From Acidobacteria bacterium Ga0074141 (lineage in GTDB: Bacteria > Acidobacteriota > Blastocatellia > Pyrinomonadales > Pyrinomonadaceae): a stretch of DNA of 64,000 nucleotides. The DNA lies in the NCBI GenBank assembly GCA_001464665.1, contig LNDP01000023.1, positions 346,157 to 410,156 on the forward strand, written 5' to 3'. Made by a program: the position numbers and the translations under genes. The notes below the pieces were generated by a model. That model was not told where the DNA came from, searched no databases, and saw nothing but the letters and a program-made list of their open reading frames with translations. Shown one piece after another: positions 43,478-52,444 of this stretch (positions within the stretch are counted from its first letter, which is position 1; each line of letters starts with the position of its first letter).

Positions 43478-43723
43478 TTACGCCTCATCCTCAGCCGTCT
43501 CGCGGTGCGGCGGCTTGCTCGATTCGAGATCCTCTTCGAGCTCTTCGCGGGCGTCGCCGACCTCAATGTTAAACTCGCCCTCGGCCGCAGTGTTCGGATC
43601 GCCCGTCAATATCCCGCCGATCATCTCCACCTCGCCGATGATCTTCTGCCCGAGCCCCGAGATCTTTTCCTTTAGCGAATGCTCCTCGTGATCGCCTTCC
43701 GGCACTTCGTGATCATTACTCAT
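43478..43723 (-). CDS. Small acidic protein in the dap cluster
   Basis: The 81-residue, strongly acidic protein (GDHEEHSLKEKISGLGQKII, then ELEEDLESSKPPHRETAEDEA) has no recognised domain. A weakly amphipathic middle (GQKIIGEVEMIGGILTGDP) recalls CsbD-like or other stress proteins, but the match is too weak to name it. It lies 51 bases after dapD and 11 before the aminotransferase, so it is likely co-transcribed. Confidence 0.55.
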   Translation of the reverse strand: MSNDHEVPEGDHEEHSLKEKISGLGQKIIGEVEMIGGILTGDPNTAAEGEFNIEVGDAREELEEDLESSKPPHRETAEDEA

Positions 43724-43774
43724 ACTTATAAGTTTACATCGTCTCCCGCTTTCGGCGGTATCGCATCAGATCGT

Positions 43775-44605
43775 TTATCGGAGATAGTCTTCGAGCTTGG
43801 TTGAAGCGTCGGTCTTGTCGTCGCGGTATTTTACGATAACGGGACAGTAGATCGAAAGGCCGTTCGCCTTGCCGAATTCATTTGTAACGGCCCGCGAGCC
43901 CTGGACGACGACCGCTCCGGCCGGTATCTCGAGCGGACGATCGCCCTCGGCCTTGATAATGCGTTCGTTCGGCAGATCGAAGACCGGCGTCGACCGCGTA
44001 AGGATAACGCCCGTCCCGAGCACTGCCCGCTCGCGGACGATCGTCCCTTCATAAACGCCCGTGTTGCCGCCGACCATCACATCGTCTTCGATCACGACCG
44101 GCACCGCACCGACCGGCTCAAGCACACCGCCGATCTGCGCCGCCGCCGAGATATGCACTCGCTTCCCGATCTGCGCACACGAGCCGACCAAGGCGTGCGA
44201 ATCGACCATCGTTCCCTCGTCAACATACGCCCCGACGTTTATATAGGCCGGCGGAACGACGACCACACCCGGAGCAACATAGCTCCCATCGCGGATAGCC
44301 GAACCGCCGATGACAATGCGAACGCCGTCTTCGAGCGACATCGGCCGGAGCGGAAACGTGTCTTTATCAAAATACCGCAGCGTCTCGGTCGGCTGCGACA
44401 TCTCGACCATCGTGCCCATCCGAAACCCGAGCAGAATTCCCTGCTTCACCCACCTGTTCGCATGCCAGTTCCCGTCCGCGTCCTTCTCCGCCGAGCGTAT
44501 CTCGCCCCGCCGCAGTGCCAGCTTGAAATCCTCGTAAACCGCCCGGTCCGCCGGGTCAAACTCACTCTTGGCAAACATCGCCTCGATCTTTTCTTTCAAT
44601 TCCAT
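43775..44605 (-). CDS. dapD: 2,3,4,5-tetrahydropyridine-2,6-dicarboxylate N-succinyltransferase DapD
   Basis: DapD succinylates tetrahydrodipicolinate and commits the pathway to the succinylase route. The 276-residue protein has the N-terminal helical part ([12 protein letters not shown]), then a left-handed beta-helix with hexapeptide repeats: [57 protein letters not shown] in short pieces matches the E. coli family closely. Acyl-CoA succinyl donor use is inferred from the family. It lies between a small membrane-protein gene and the acidic protein gene, and feeds the aminotransferase downstream. Confidence 0.95.
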   Translation of the reverse strand: MELKEKIEAMFAKSEFDPADRAVYEDFKLALRRGEIRSAEKDADGNWHANRWVKQGILLGFRMGTMVEMSQPTETLRYFDKDTFPLRPMSLEDGVRIVIGGSAIRDGSYVAPGVVVVPPAYINVGAYVDEGTMVDSHALVGSCAQIGKRVHISAAAQIGGVLEPVGAVPVVIEDDVMVGGNTGVYEGTIVRERAVLGTGVILTRSTPVFDLPNERIIKAEGDRPLEIPAGAVVVQGSRAVTNEFGKANGLSIYCPVIVKYRDDKTDASTKLEDYLR

Positions 44606-44622
44606 ATCAAAATGCTTGTGCC

Positions 44623-45009
44623 TTAACTGTGCTCTCTAATGCTGCGGGCAATCAGGCCAAGCCCACCGGCGAAAAGCACCAGCATCATCAGCGTGTTAAA
44701 AAGGTTCGTCGGCTGAAAATAGATCTGGAGGTTCATAATTATCCCGGCCAGGATAATGACCGAGCCGGTAAAGATCAGCAGCCAACCGATCAGAGACTTG
44801 CCGTTAAAAAAGACGATGCCGATCCCGAAGATCAGCGGCACCATTGAGAGCCCGAACGCGTTATAGCCACCCCAATTCCAAAAGCCGCTGGTCACGATCA
44901 CGCGGCTGATCAGCATATATCCACCGGCAACCGCCATCGCAAGGCCGATCAAAAATTCCCACAGCCCGCCCGAAGTGCCGCCCACGTTTTTCAGGTCATC
45001 AATGTCCAT
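44623..45009 (-). CDS. Small membrane protein of unknown function
   Basis: The 128-residue protein has four hydrophobic helices ([76 protein letters not shown]). I know no family name for it. It is read in the same direction as dapA and dapD and lies 17 bases before dapD, so co-transcription with dapD is likely. Confidence 0.65.
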   Translation of the reverse strand: MDIDDLKNVGGTSGGLWEFLIGLAMAVAGGYMLISRVIVTSGFWNWGGYNAFGLSMVPLIFGIGIVFFNGKSLIGWLLIFTGSVIILAGIIMNLQIYFQPTNLFNTLMMLVLFAGGLGLIARSIREHS

Positions 45010-45010
45010 A

Positions 45011-45102
45011 TCAGATTGTAAATTGGCAGATTGTCGATTGTTAATTGGTTAAAAGAAATCCCTTCCCCAATTCTCAATTAAGCAATTTTCAATTGACAAT
45101 TG
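45011..45102. repeat. AT-rich repeat with ATTGT/CAATT units between dapA and the membrane gene
   Basis: Left half: CAGATTGTAAATTGGCAGATTGTCGATTGTTAATTGG in pieces of a degenerate seven-base ATTGTNN unit. Right half: complement-like units (CAATTCTCAATTAAGCAATTTTCAATTGACAATTG). The halves can pair. It fills the whole gap between the two minus-strand genes, in the manner of the arrays at 21117 and 10960. Confidence 0.75.
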
Positions 45103-45103
45103 C

Positions 45104-46006
45104 CTAGTTCAAATTAAGTTCCTTGATCACTTTCTTCAGAATACCTTGAGTTTCCTTTGTCACCGGCACCAGCGGGAGCCGCAAATTTTCTTCGAGCAAT
45201 CCCATCTCTTTCATCACAAATTTACACGGTGCAGGCGAGGACTCGATAAAATTTGCCTCCATCAGCGGTAGCAACTGGAAGTGCAGCTTGCGGGCGGCGG
45301 TCCATGCCCCGTCGAGCGCCTTCGCGACCATTCGCGAGGCCTCTTTCGGCATTTCATTGGCGATAACGGAGACGAGCCCGTCGGCCCCGAGCGCGATCAG
45401 CGGGAGCGTCGTCGCATCGTCGCCCGAAAAGACCTTAAAGCCCTGCGGCCGCCCGGCCAAGATCGCCATCACCTGCGAGAGATCGCCCGAGGCTTCCTTC
45501 GTCGCGATTATGTTCGGATGGTCGGCGGCGAGCCGCAGCGTTGTGTCGGCAGAGATATTTGACGCCGTCCGCCCCGGCACATTGTAAAGCATTATCGGCA
45601 AGCCCTTTACGCTCTTTGCGATCTCAGAAAAATGAGCGTAAAGCCCGGCCTGAGTCGGCTTGTTGTAATAAGGCGCGACGATCAACGCCGCATCCACGCC
45701 CAGCTCGCGTGCCTTGCGCGTAAATTCGATCGTCGCCGAGGTCGAGTTGCTCCCCGTCCCGGCGATCACCTTTGCCTCTTTCCGATGGGCGGCCTCGACG
45801 GCGATACGGATCACATTGAGCCGCTCGTCCTCCGTCATCGTCGCACTCTCGCCGGTCGTACCGCACGGCACAAGCAGCTTTACGCCGCCCTTTGTCTGCC
45901 GCTCGATCAGTCGCCGAAAGCACTCCTCGTCGATCGAACCATCCTTCCGAAACGGCGTCACAAGGGCCGTCGCACAACCCGCGATCCAATTAGTTCTATT
46001 TCTCAT
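45104..46006 (-). CDS. dapA: 4-hydroxy-tetrahydrodipicolinate synthase DapA
   Basis: DapA condenses pyruvate and aspartate semialdehyde, the first step proper of lysine/DAP synthesis. The 300-residue TIM-barrel protein shows VPCGTTGESATMTEDE, the YNVPGRTASN segment with the active-site Tyr, and the Schiff-base Lys in IIATKEASGDLSQV (about residue 162). Length is normal. The ATG faces a divergent M23-type lipoprotein gene about 50 bases away. Confidence 0.96.
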   Translation of the reverse strand: MRNRTNWIAGCATALVTPFRKDGSIDEECFRRLIERQTKGGVKLLVPCGTTGESATMTEDERLNVIRIAVEAAHRKEAKVIAGTGSNSTSATIEFTRKARELGVDAALIVAPYYNKPTQAGLYAHFSEIAKSVKGLPIMLYNVPGRTASNISADTTLRLAADHPNIIATKEASGDLSQVMAILAGRPQGFKVFSGDDATTLPLIALGADGLVSVIANEMPKEASRMVAKALDGAWTAARKLHFQLLPLMEANFIESSPAPCKFVMKEMGLLEENLRLPLVPVTKETQGILKKVIKELNLN

Positions 46007-46058
46007 GCCAGCACCCGAATTTTACCCCGATTCCCATTCAGTATATTCTTACCGTCAA

Positions 46059-46676
46059 GTGAGTTACAAAAACACTTTGGTTAAGTTTATAGCAGCCATA
46101 AGCATTGCTTTATCTTTGCTGGCATTCGTCTCTTGCTCTGAAGCCGTGCCGGCGGAGGACCCGCGTCCCGATCGGCCGCAATTGATCGCAGATAATTTCG
46201 CCTATCCGGTCGGGCCCGGCGAATATGTGACCGAGGCTCGCGATAGGAAAGACGAATGGTATAACGCCCAGGATTTTGGCGAGAATGATCACCTCGGCGA
46301 GGACTGGAACAAGAACTCGGGCGGCAACACCGACTGCGGCGAGCCGGTCTACGCGATCGGAAATGGCGAGATCACATACGCCGCCGACGCCGGGCCGGGC
46401 TGGGGAAATGTCGTTATCATCACCCACACACTTCCCGATGGAACCCAGGTACAATCGTTGTACGGCCATCTTAAGGACATCGAAAAAACTTCGGGGCCAA
46501 TAAAGATGCGCGAGAAAGTCGGCACTATCGGCGACGGCCACGGAAGATATCTTTGCCATCTCCATCTCGAGATCCGCGAGCAACATTGCCCATCATGGGA
46601 TATGGTCTTTGTCGGCTATAGCCCGATAAGATACGGATGGGTTGATCCTTCGGATTTTATCGATAAACGCCGATGA
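46059..46676 (+). CDS. M23-type peptidase lipoprotein
   Basis: The protein of about 205 residues begins with a lipoprotein signal (hydrophobic helix, lipobox FVSC near residue 28). The M23/LytM core has the zinc-binding Asp/His set: HLGEDWN (family H.G.D), a central CGEPVYAIGNGEITYA strand, and the distal HLHLEIR (HxH). It is thus likely an active endopeptidase that cuts peptidoglycan cross-links. The GTG at 46059 is the most sensible start; an in-frame ATG at 46005 overlaps the dapA start region. It ends directly against the convergent BRO-type gene. Confidence 0.82.
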   Translation: MSYKNTLVKFIAAISIALSLLAFVSCSEAVPAEDPRPDRPQLIADNFAYPVGPGEYVTEARDRKDEWYNAQDFGENDHLGEDWNKNSGGNTDCGEPVYAIGNGEITYAADAGPGWGNVVIITHTLPDGTQVQSLYGHLKDIEKTSGPIKMREKVGTIGDGHGRYLCHLHLEIREQHCPSWDMVFVGYSPIRYGWVDPSDFIDKRR

Positions 46677-47513
46677 TCACTTCTTCGTCTTCGCAATACG
46701 CTTCGACTTCGGCGCTTCACTCAAAAAGTTGCTGCTTGAAACAACCTTTGCTCCGGTCTCCAACTCAAGTGCCTTCCGAGCGTCACCGGCGACCTTTCCG
46801 CCGCGGATCGCTGCTTTCTTGTTTTCGATGAAGCCCGTCGGGTTTTGCGTTTTAACGATCTCAGAGGTCGAAGCCTCGCCAAGCATCGAAAAGATCAGTT
46901 CGAGATCGGTCATGTGGTCACGGAGATTTTGATTCTTAAGTCCCTTTACTCGTTTGTGTTCCGATGGCGTAAGGCCAAACGCAGCTTTTGATATCTCGGC
47001 GGTCAGTATCGCGTATTCGACCCGTTCCTTAACGCCGTGCTTGTGCCATTCGTCGGTCAGTTCCTCGCGGATCGCAATGCTCCGCATTCGGCGCTCGATC
47101 CAGTCGTCGGGATATCCCTTTGCTTTGTAAAGCTCCCGCGTCCGCTGCATCGCGAGTTCGGGGTCATTTATCTCATCAATTCGATCCGAACCAACTTGGG
47201 CGAGCCAAAGCTTGAATGGTTCAGCCTTGGGCGACGGAATTGACTGGATGATGCGAAGCATGCCTTTGGCATCAGCAGACTGGATCTTCCGGCGCTTGCC
47301 GTCTGCGGCCGCCATTTCAACCAGGGTACAAATTGTACCCCAGTTGGCTTTTAAGCTGCTGTCCCTGCTCAACAATCGTTTTATGTATTGCTTTACATCA
47401 ACACTGTCGGTCAGGATCTCGACAACATCCTGAACAGAGAAGTACCATTTTTGTTCCGCCGCGACCCAAACAGAACGCACTTTTCGCTCTTCGAATAGCT
47501 TAATGTTCGCCAA
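46677..47513 (-). CDS. BRO-N/DinD-like phage antirepressor-type protein
   Basis: The protein of about 278 residues starts with a BRO-N domain (IKLFEERKVRSVWVAAEQKWYF, FSVQDVVEILTDSVDVKQYIKR), followed by a long helical part (ELTDEWHKHGVKERVEYAILTAEISKAAFGLTPSEHK) as in DinD-type DNA-damage proteins. BRO proteins are spread by phages and other mobile DNA and bind DNA. The probable start is the TTG at 47513, behind GGGGG, which overlaps the dapB end by 14 bases. It ends flush against the M23 gene, so it was possibly acquired into the dap cluster. Confidence 0.82.
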   Translation of the reverse strand: MANIKLFEERKVRSVWVAAEQKWYFSVQDVVEILTDSVDVKQYIKRLLSRDSSLKANWGTICTLVEMAAADGKRRKIQSADAKGMLRIIQSIPSPKAEPFKLWLAQVGSDRIDEINDPELAMQRTRELYKAKGYPDDWIERRMRSIAIREELTDEWHKHGVKERVEYAILTAEISKAAFGLTPSEHKRVKGLKNQNLRDHMTDLELIFSMLGEASTSEIVKTQNPTGFIENKKAAIRGGKVAGDARKALELETGAKVVSSSNFLSEAPKSKRIAKTKK

Positions 47514-48210
47514 CGTCAACCCCCATTTTCTCCGCAATCACCTCGGTAAACTCGAAGAAGCCTTTCCTGTTTTCTATCCACTCCGCGGCCATTATCGCCC
47601 CGTAAGCAAAACCCTCGCGGTTTCGGGCCGTGTGTTCGAGAAGGATTTGGTCTGCCGGGCCATCAAAGCCAAGCCGATGCGTTCCGGGGATGTTTCCCGC
47701 TCGGGTCGCGGCGATCTCGCCTATCTTTACATGATCTTCGGCAACCGATCTGAGCTTCAGGGCCGTGCCGCTTGGGCTGTCCTTCTTTTGCGAATGATGT
47801 TGCTCTTCGATAAAAGCCTCGTATTCGGGAAAGCGGGCGAGGAGTTCGGCGGCATACTCGGCGATACGAAAAAAGAGATTTACGCCGATCGAGAAATTCG
47901 CTCCATAGACCATCGAACCATTACCGTCAGTGACGACCTTTTCGATCTCGTTCCGCTGCTCGTCCCAACCGGTCGTGCCGACAACTATCGGCGTCTCGGC
48001 AAGTACGCAGGCCTCGACGTTCCGCCGAACCGCCGCGGCAACCGTGAAATCGATCGCAACATCGGCCGCACGAAGCGTCTCCGCAAGCTGCTCCGCCCGA
48101 AGCCCGGCATGAGATTCATTGATAATCACCGTGACTGAATGCCCATGATCCGACGCGAGCCCTTCGATCAACTTCCCCATTCTCCCGTATCCAATTAGTG
48201 CGATTCTCAT
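47500..48210 (-). CDS. dapB: 4-hydroxy-tetrahydrodipicolinate reductase DapB
   Basis: DapB reduces the DapA product with NAD(P)H to tetrahydrodipicolinate. The 236-residue protein starts with the Rossmann loop (IALIGYGRMGKLIEGL), shows DVAIDFTVAAAV, VGTTGW and the family motif around EQHHSQKKDSPSGTALKL with its catalytic His pair and Lys. Length is a little short of the usual 240-270. It shares one base with the preceding lipoprotein gene (TAATG) and overlaps the BRO-type gene at its end. Confidence 0.94.
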   Translation of the reverse strand: MRIALIGYGRMGKLIEGLASDHGHSVTVIINESHAGLRAEQLAETLRAADVAIDFTVAAAVRRNVEACVLAETPIVVGTTGWDEQRNEIEKVVTDGNGSMVYGANFSIGVNLFFRIAEYAAELLARFPEYEAFIEEQHHSQKKDSPSGTALKLRSVAEDHVKIGEIAATRAGNIPGTHRLGFDGPADQILLEHTARNREGFAYGAIMAAEWIENRKGFFEFTEVIAEKMGVDVGEH

Positions 48211-48821
48211 TATAATTTCCCGCCCCGATCCTTAAACATTAGGTCAATAAGTTCTTCGGACCTTCTCCCTTCACGCACGATCGTTCCAAAATATCTCTTC
48301 GCTCCGTGGGTCAGTATGAATCGAGCACAAGAGAAACAGATCTCGATATCCACCGTTTCCCCATCAAACTCCGCCCTGATCCCATGATGCGGCTCATAGC
48401 AGTTTGCCGGCGAATCTTCCGTCGCGGCGTCAGCATAAAAGGCCTCCAGCACTTCAAGTTTGTCCTTATCAGTCGTGATCGGGATGAGGCGGTTAGGTAC
48501 GAAAGAGCGAATATCTTCTTCAGATGATTCGTCCTTGTCTATTTCTCCGAGCAGATCAAATCGCTCAGCATTCTCGAGTATCTTTCTAGCTTCCGGCGGG
48601 ATCGATTCGTCAAGGTACTTTCTTTGCTTGGCTGAGAGTTGCAGCGTCGGCTTAACCTGATTGAGTCTTGGAATGTCTGCGGGTCGCACACGATTGACAT
48701 CGAATTCCGGACTTGGGGTCGCCGTCGGAATACTGCTTTCATCGGCAGTCTTTGATTCTATTTGCGAACACGCCGTGCAAAGCAGGAAAGCAACAAAAAT
48801 TATTCCGATCCAAAGTTTCAT
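48210..48821 (-). CDS. Lipoprotein of unknown function
   Basis: The 203-residue product has a lipoprotein signal peptide with lipobox LCTAC at about residue 18. After a Ser/Thr/Pro lead the mature part is charged and mixed (LSAKQRKYLDESIPPEARKILENAERFDLLGEI, then DIEICFSCARFILTHG with a CxxC-like pair). I cannot name a family. It is probably transcribed with dapB, whose ATG overlaps its stop. Confidence 0.65.
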   Translation of the reverse strand: MKLWIGIIFVAFLLCTACSQIESKTADESSIPTATPSPEFDVNRVRPADIPRLNQVKPTLQLSAKQRKYLDESIPPEARKILENAERFDLLGEIDKDESSEEDIRSFVPNRLIPITTDKDKLEVLEAFYADAATEDSPANCYEPHHGIRAEFDGETVDIEICFSCARFILTHGAKRYFGTIVREGRRSEELIDLMFKDRGGKL

Positions 48822-48868
48822 AATAGCCCCCGACTGTTAGGCTCAGTTGAGTCCAGGTCTTGAACATT

Positions 48869-50806
48869 TCAAAAATTCATCCGCCGCATTAGTTCAATGA
48901 AACGCGGCTCGCTACGCAAGCTGTTCCATTTCGGTTCAACTTTTAGGAAAGCCATCTTCGGGTCGCGTTGTTCGAAGCCTTTCTCCAACCATTCGAGGGC
49001 CTTTTCACGCTCATCAAGTCCGACATAGATCATCGCAATGTGAGTTGCGGGAACGAACCGTTCGGTCGAGAGCTTCAGTAATTTATCAAGGTTTGCTTGT
49101 GCGGCCACGCGATCTCCGGACCTCGCTAAAGCGAATCCTTCAAATGCGATCGAAACGGTTTGTGCCGGTGAAAGCTCGGTCGCCCGACGTGCCGATGAAA
49201 TTGCTTCCGCAAACATTCCTTTCTCAATGTAAGCGCTCGAGGCAAACAGGTGCGGCATCCAGAAATTCGGAGCAAGTTCAACCGTCTTCTGCAACTGCAC
49301 CAGAGCATCATCGGGCCGGCCGGCGTGATTAAGAAATTGTCCCTCGAGTGCGTTGCCGAATGGAAAAAGCGGGTCGAGTTCACGTGCAAGCTTCATTTCC
49401 TCTGCAGCCTCAGCGTGGCGCCCGAGGTTAGATAGCAAGTGTGCATACGTTAAATGGGCAAACGCATTGTTTGGGTTAAGTTCCAAAGCACGACGGTAAT
49501 GCTCCTCTGCTTCTCGCCAATTCCAGTCGCCCCAGAATATCGTCATTCCGAGGGACGAGTGGCCCTCAGAAAACGACTCGTCGAGTTCGATAGCCTTACT
49601 CGCGGCCGCCTTCGATCGGCCCAAATACTCGACCGGTGGCATTTCGGTGCTCAGAGCAAGCGAACGATAAGCATCGGAGATTCCCGAATAGGCGGGCGCA
49701 TATTCCGGGTCGATCGCGATCGCTTGCTGGAAATATCCGATCCCCTTCTGCACCTCGGGCGGGGTCAATCGAAAAACGTGAAACCGACCTCGTTGATATA
49801 GCTGCCATGCTTCAGGATTTTCTGTATCCCGTTTCGCCAAAAGCTGTGTGTCCGATGGCGTAAGTTTGAGGCGCAGATTCTGCGCGACCGCCTGTGCGAT
49901 GTCATTTTGGGCGGCTATGATATCGACAGAACTACGAACGTATTGATTGCCCCAGATCTGCCGTTCGTCGCGAGCATCGATAAGCCGAACGTTGATAACA
50001 AAGTCAGTCCCTATCTGCCGAACATCTCCCGTAACGACCGCATCTACATCAAGCTGAGTGCCGATTTGCCGGATATTTGTCTGGTCTTCTCGAAAACGAA
50101 AGGTCGAATTCCGCGACATTACTTTGAGGGTCGTCAGTCGCGACAGGCCGTTGATCACGTTTTCCGCAATGCCGTCGGTAAGATATTCCGTATCGGGGAG
50201 TTGGCTCGAGTTCTTAAATGGAAGCACCGCCACCGACCGTATCGATTGGTCTGCGGCGGGGGCTTTGAACCATATAAGGTATACCGCAAAAATTACCGCT
50301 ATTCCCAGGATCGCAGATCCCGCGTAAAGAATTGCGGGCCGATATGGAGGTAAATGCCGCTCCCGCTCGGATTTCGCGGGCACCGTTTCACCGTTGGCGG
50401 AAGAAGTTCCCTCGAAGGAGCCCACCGGCGACACAACCGCAGCATCTTCCGGTGTATCTCCCGATAAGCCTGCGTCCGGCCGGCTCACCGCTGCAACAAA
50501 TTTATAACCTCGGCCCGGAATGGTCGATATGAACTTGTGTTCACCGGGCTTTTCGCCCAAAACTCGGCGCAGTGACGAGATATTCTGCGTCAGATTGTTC
50601 TCTTCGACGATGGTGTCGGCCCAGATCTTCGAAAGCAGCTCATCCTTTGAAACCACATTTCCGGCATTTTCAACTAGGAAAACAAGCGTATCAAAGACCT
50701 TAGGCATCAACGCGACGACCGCTCCGGAGCTATCCGTCAAAAGCCTTTTCGCCGTGTCGAGCCTGAATCCTTCGAACTCGAAAATGTCATCCCTGGGCGT
50801 TTCCAT
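48869..50806 (-). CDS. Winged-helix (OmpR/CadC-type) regulator with TPR domain
   Basis: The 645-residue membrane protein has an N-terminal winged-helix domain (LVFLVENAGNVVSKDELLSKIW, SLRRVLGEKPGEHKFISTIPGRGYKF), a Ser/Glu linker, one transmembrane helix (about 172-192, AILYAGSAILGIAVIFAVYLIWF), a domain with VAVLPFKNSSQLPDTEYLTDGI typical of the adenylate-cyclase-associated or CadC-like sensors, and C-terminal TPRs (LGRHAEAAEEMKLARELDP and more). It probably senses an external signal and acts at promoters directly. ATG at 50806 is chosen; an in-frame GTG lies 21 bases upstream. Single gene. Confidence 0.87.
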   Translation of the reverse strand: METPRDDIFEFEGFRLDTAKRLLTDSSGAVVALMPKVFDTLVFLVENAGNVVSKDELLSKIWADTIVEENNLTQNISSLRRVLGEKPGEHKFISTIPGRGYKFVAAVSRPDAGLSGDTPEDAAVVSPVGSFEGTSSANGETVPAKSERERHLPPYRPAILYAGSAILGIAVIFAVYLIWFKAPAADQSIRSVAVLPFKNSSQLPDTEYLTDGIAENVINGLSRLTTLKVMSRNSTFRFREDQTNIRQIGTQLDVDAVVTGDVRQIGTDFVINVRLIDARDERQIWGNQYVRSSVDIIAAQNDIAQAVAQNLRLKLTPSDTQLLAKRDTENPEAWQLYQRGRFHVFRLTPPEVQKGIGYFQQAIAIDPEYAPAYSGISDAYRSLALSTEMPPVEYLGRSKAAASKAIELDESFSEGHSSLGMTIFWGDWNWREAEEHYRRALELNPNNAFAHLTYAHLLSNLGRHAEAAEEMKLARELDPLFPFGNALEGQFLNHAGRPDDALVQLQKTVELAPNFWMPHLFASSAYIEKGMFAEAISSARRATELSPAQTVSIAFEGFALARSGDRVAAQANLDKLLKLSTERFVPATHIAMIYVGLDEREKALEWLEKGFEQRDPKMAFLKVEPKWNSLRSEPRFIELMRRMNF

Positions 50807-50942
50807 CCGAAATTCAGAAATCTTCACATATTTTCATGCGGATCCTAACGATTTTCACAACTAGTTTGAAGGATTATGGCACACATCAGCCAAACAAAAT
50901 AAAGTTTTGTCTGAAATCCAGTAAGGAAAAAAGGAAAATACA

Positions 50943-51431
50943 ATGAAAAAAACACTGTCAGTTTTCGCACTCGCGAGTTTCGTCGTTTTTGGGCTTGCCA
51001 TCGCACCGGGTTCTGCCTTGGGTCAAAGTGAGAGTAAGGGTGGCGGGCGTCTAGCCGGAACTTGGGACGCGGTCGTAACGATCGAGAATTGCCTGACCGG
51101 GGACACTATAACGACCTTCAATTCAATTGGAACGTTCGCTCAGGGCGGAACTTCCGTCGGGTCAACCAGCGGAATACCCCAATCGCTGCGAACGCCGGAA
51201 CACGGTGTCTGGCGACACGAATCCGGTAATACCTATTCATTCAAGTTCAAAAGCTTTAGTTTCAGCCCCGTCGGAGCCCCGACCGGGTGGGTGATCGTGA
51301 CCCATCAACTAGAGTTAAGTTCGGACGCGAACTCTTACACATCTTCGGGTGGCGTCCAGTTCTTTGCACCAAACGGCGACGAAGTAGGCCAAGGTTGCTC
51401 TTCCGCTGTTGGAACACGATTCGGATTCTAG
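50943..51431 (+). CDS. Small secreted protein of unknown function
   Basis: The 162-residue product has a signal peptide (to about residue 27, SALGQ). The mature part begins GGGRLAGTWDAVVTIENCL and runs in short strands, including GVWRHESGNTYSFKFKSFSF, like lipocalin-type small proteins. Two cysteines (NCL, GCSSA) may pair. AAGGAAAA before the ATG supports the start. It is divergent from the winged-helix regulator and so could be its target; that is inference. Confidence 0.6.
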   Translation: MKKTLSVFALASFVVFGLAIAPGSALGQSESKGGGRLAGTWDAVVTIENCLTGDTITTFNSIGTFAQGGTSVGSTSGIPQSLRTPEHGVWRHESGNTYSFKFKSFSFSPVGAPTGWVIVTHQLELSSDANSYTSSGGVQFFAPNGDEVGQGCSSAVGTRFGF

Positions 51432-51432
51432 G

Positions 51433-52443
51433 CTAAACAGGTGGCCGGGCGAGCAGTTCCTTAACCAGCTGACTGTAAAGCTCGGCCGCCTTTTCCAGGT
51501 CTGCCTTGAGCACGAATTCATCCTTTGTGTGGGCGACTAGTATCGAGCCGGGGCCGAGGAGGAGCGGTTTGCCCCAATTGGGCATGTGCGGGATGTCGGT
51601 CGTGAAGCGGACGACCTTTTGCGTAAAGCCTTCTACCGGATGGAGCTTTACCGGTTCGCTGCACGAGAGAACCTCAATGTCGCCGCGTCCGCGGATGACG
51701 CTTTGGAGAGCCTGTTCGATGGGCTCTCTTTTTGTGGTCAGGCGAATGAGCAAGCCGGCTTCGGCCCGCGGCGGAATAACGTTGAGTGCAAGCCCGCCGT
51801 CGATCGTACCGATATTTACGGTCGTTTCGCCAAAAAAGTCATCATGCGGGAAATGCGTGCGGCGTATATCGTCGAGAATGTCCAGCAGCGTCTCGATAGC
51901 CGAATCGCCCTCTTCGGGGTACGCCGAATGTGCGGCCTTTCCGGACGTTTTGATCAGCAGCCGAAACGAACCCTTGGAACCGATCGCGAGGTCATTGTCC
52001 GTAGGCTCGCCGTTGATCATATACTCGCATTTGGCTGCCAGCGGATGGCCATTCACCGCCTTCGCCCCGGTCGATGCCCGCTCTTCCTCGACCGTATAAA
52101 GCAGCCCGATGTCCTCGATACCCTCGCTCCTCAATCGTTCCGCCGCGGTTATCTGGGCCGCGATGATGCCCTTTGCATCGCACGCTCCGCGGCCATAGAT
52201 CTTCTCGTCGTCCTCGGTCGGCGGGATGAACGGCGGCACCGTGTCCATATGCGTCGAGAGCCAGACCCTCGGGTTGTCGTTCAACGTCGCGATGACGTTG
52301 TTCTGATTCTCTGAGACCGGCTGAAGCTCGACCGTCCACCCGAGTTCCGTTAGATGGTCTCGCAGAAAGAATCCCACCGCTTCCTCTTCGCCGGAAACGG
52401 ATGGAATGTCCATCAAAGCTTTCGTAAGTTCAAAAAGTTCCAT
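51433..52443 (-). CDS. M20-family metallopeptidase, DapE/ArgE type
   Basis: The 336-residue protein has the M20 pattern: LSTHMDTVPPF (zinc His, then Asp), GRGACDAKGIIAAQITA (bridging Asp), the catalytic Glu pair in YTVEEERAS, EYMINGEPTDND, and a dimerisation domain in the middle (KTSGKAAHSAYPEEGDSA). Length is near the lower end of the DapE/ArgE range. With dapD and a dapC-type gene nearby, N-succinyl-diaminopimelate desuccinylase is the most attractive role, though M20 substrate calls by sequence are unsafe. It ends against a convergent gene and follows the channel gene by one base. Confidence 0.82.
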   Translation of the reverse strand: MELFELTKALMDIPSVSGEEEAVGFFLRDHLTELGWTVELQPVSENQNNVIATLNDNPRVWLSTHMDTVPPFIPPTEDDEKIYGRGACDAKGIIAAQITAAERLRSEGIEDIGLLYTVEEERASTGAKAVNGHPLAAKCEYMINGEPTDNDLAIGSKGSFRLLIKTSGKAAHSAYPEEGDSAIETLLDILDDIRRTHFPHDDFFGETTVNIGTIDGGLALNVIPPRAEAGLLIRLTTKREPIEQALQSVIRGRGDIEVLSCSEPVKLHPVEGFTQKVVRFTTDIPHMPNWGKPLLLGPGSILVAHTKDEFVLKADLEKAAELYSQLVKELLARPPV

Positions 52444-52444
52444 C

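Noticed and set aside
42690-43691. Open frame of 333 codons antisense to the aminotransferase
   Set aside because: The minus-strand aminotransferase is unmistakable; this is a shadow frame.
45714-46004. Upstream extension of the M23 lipoprotein frame
   Set aside because: This part is antisense to dapA and would place a lipobox in mid-protein.
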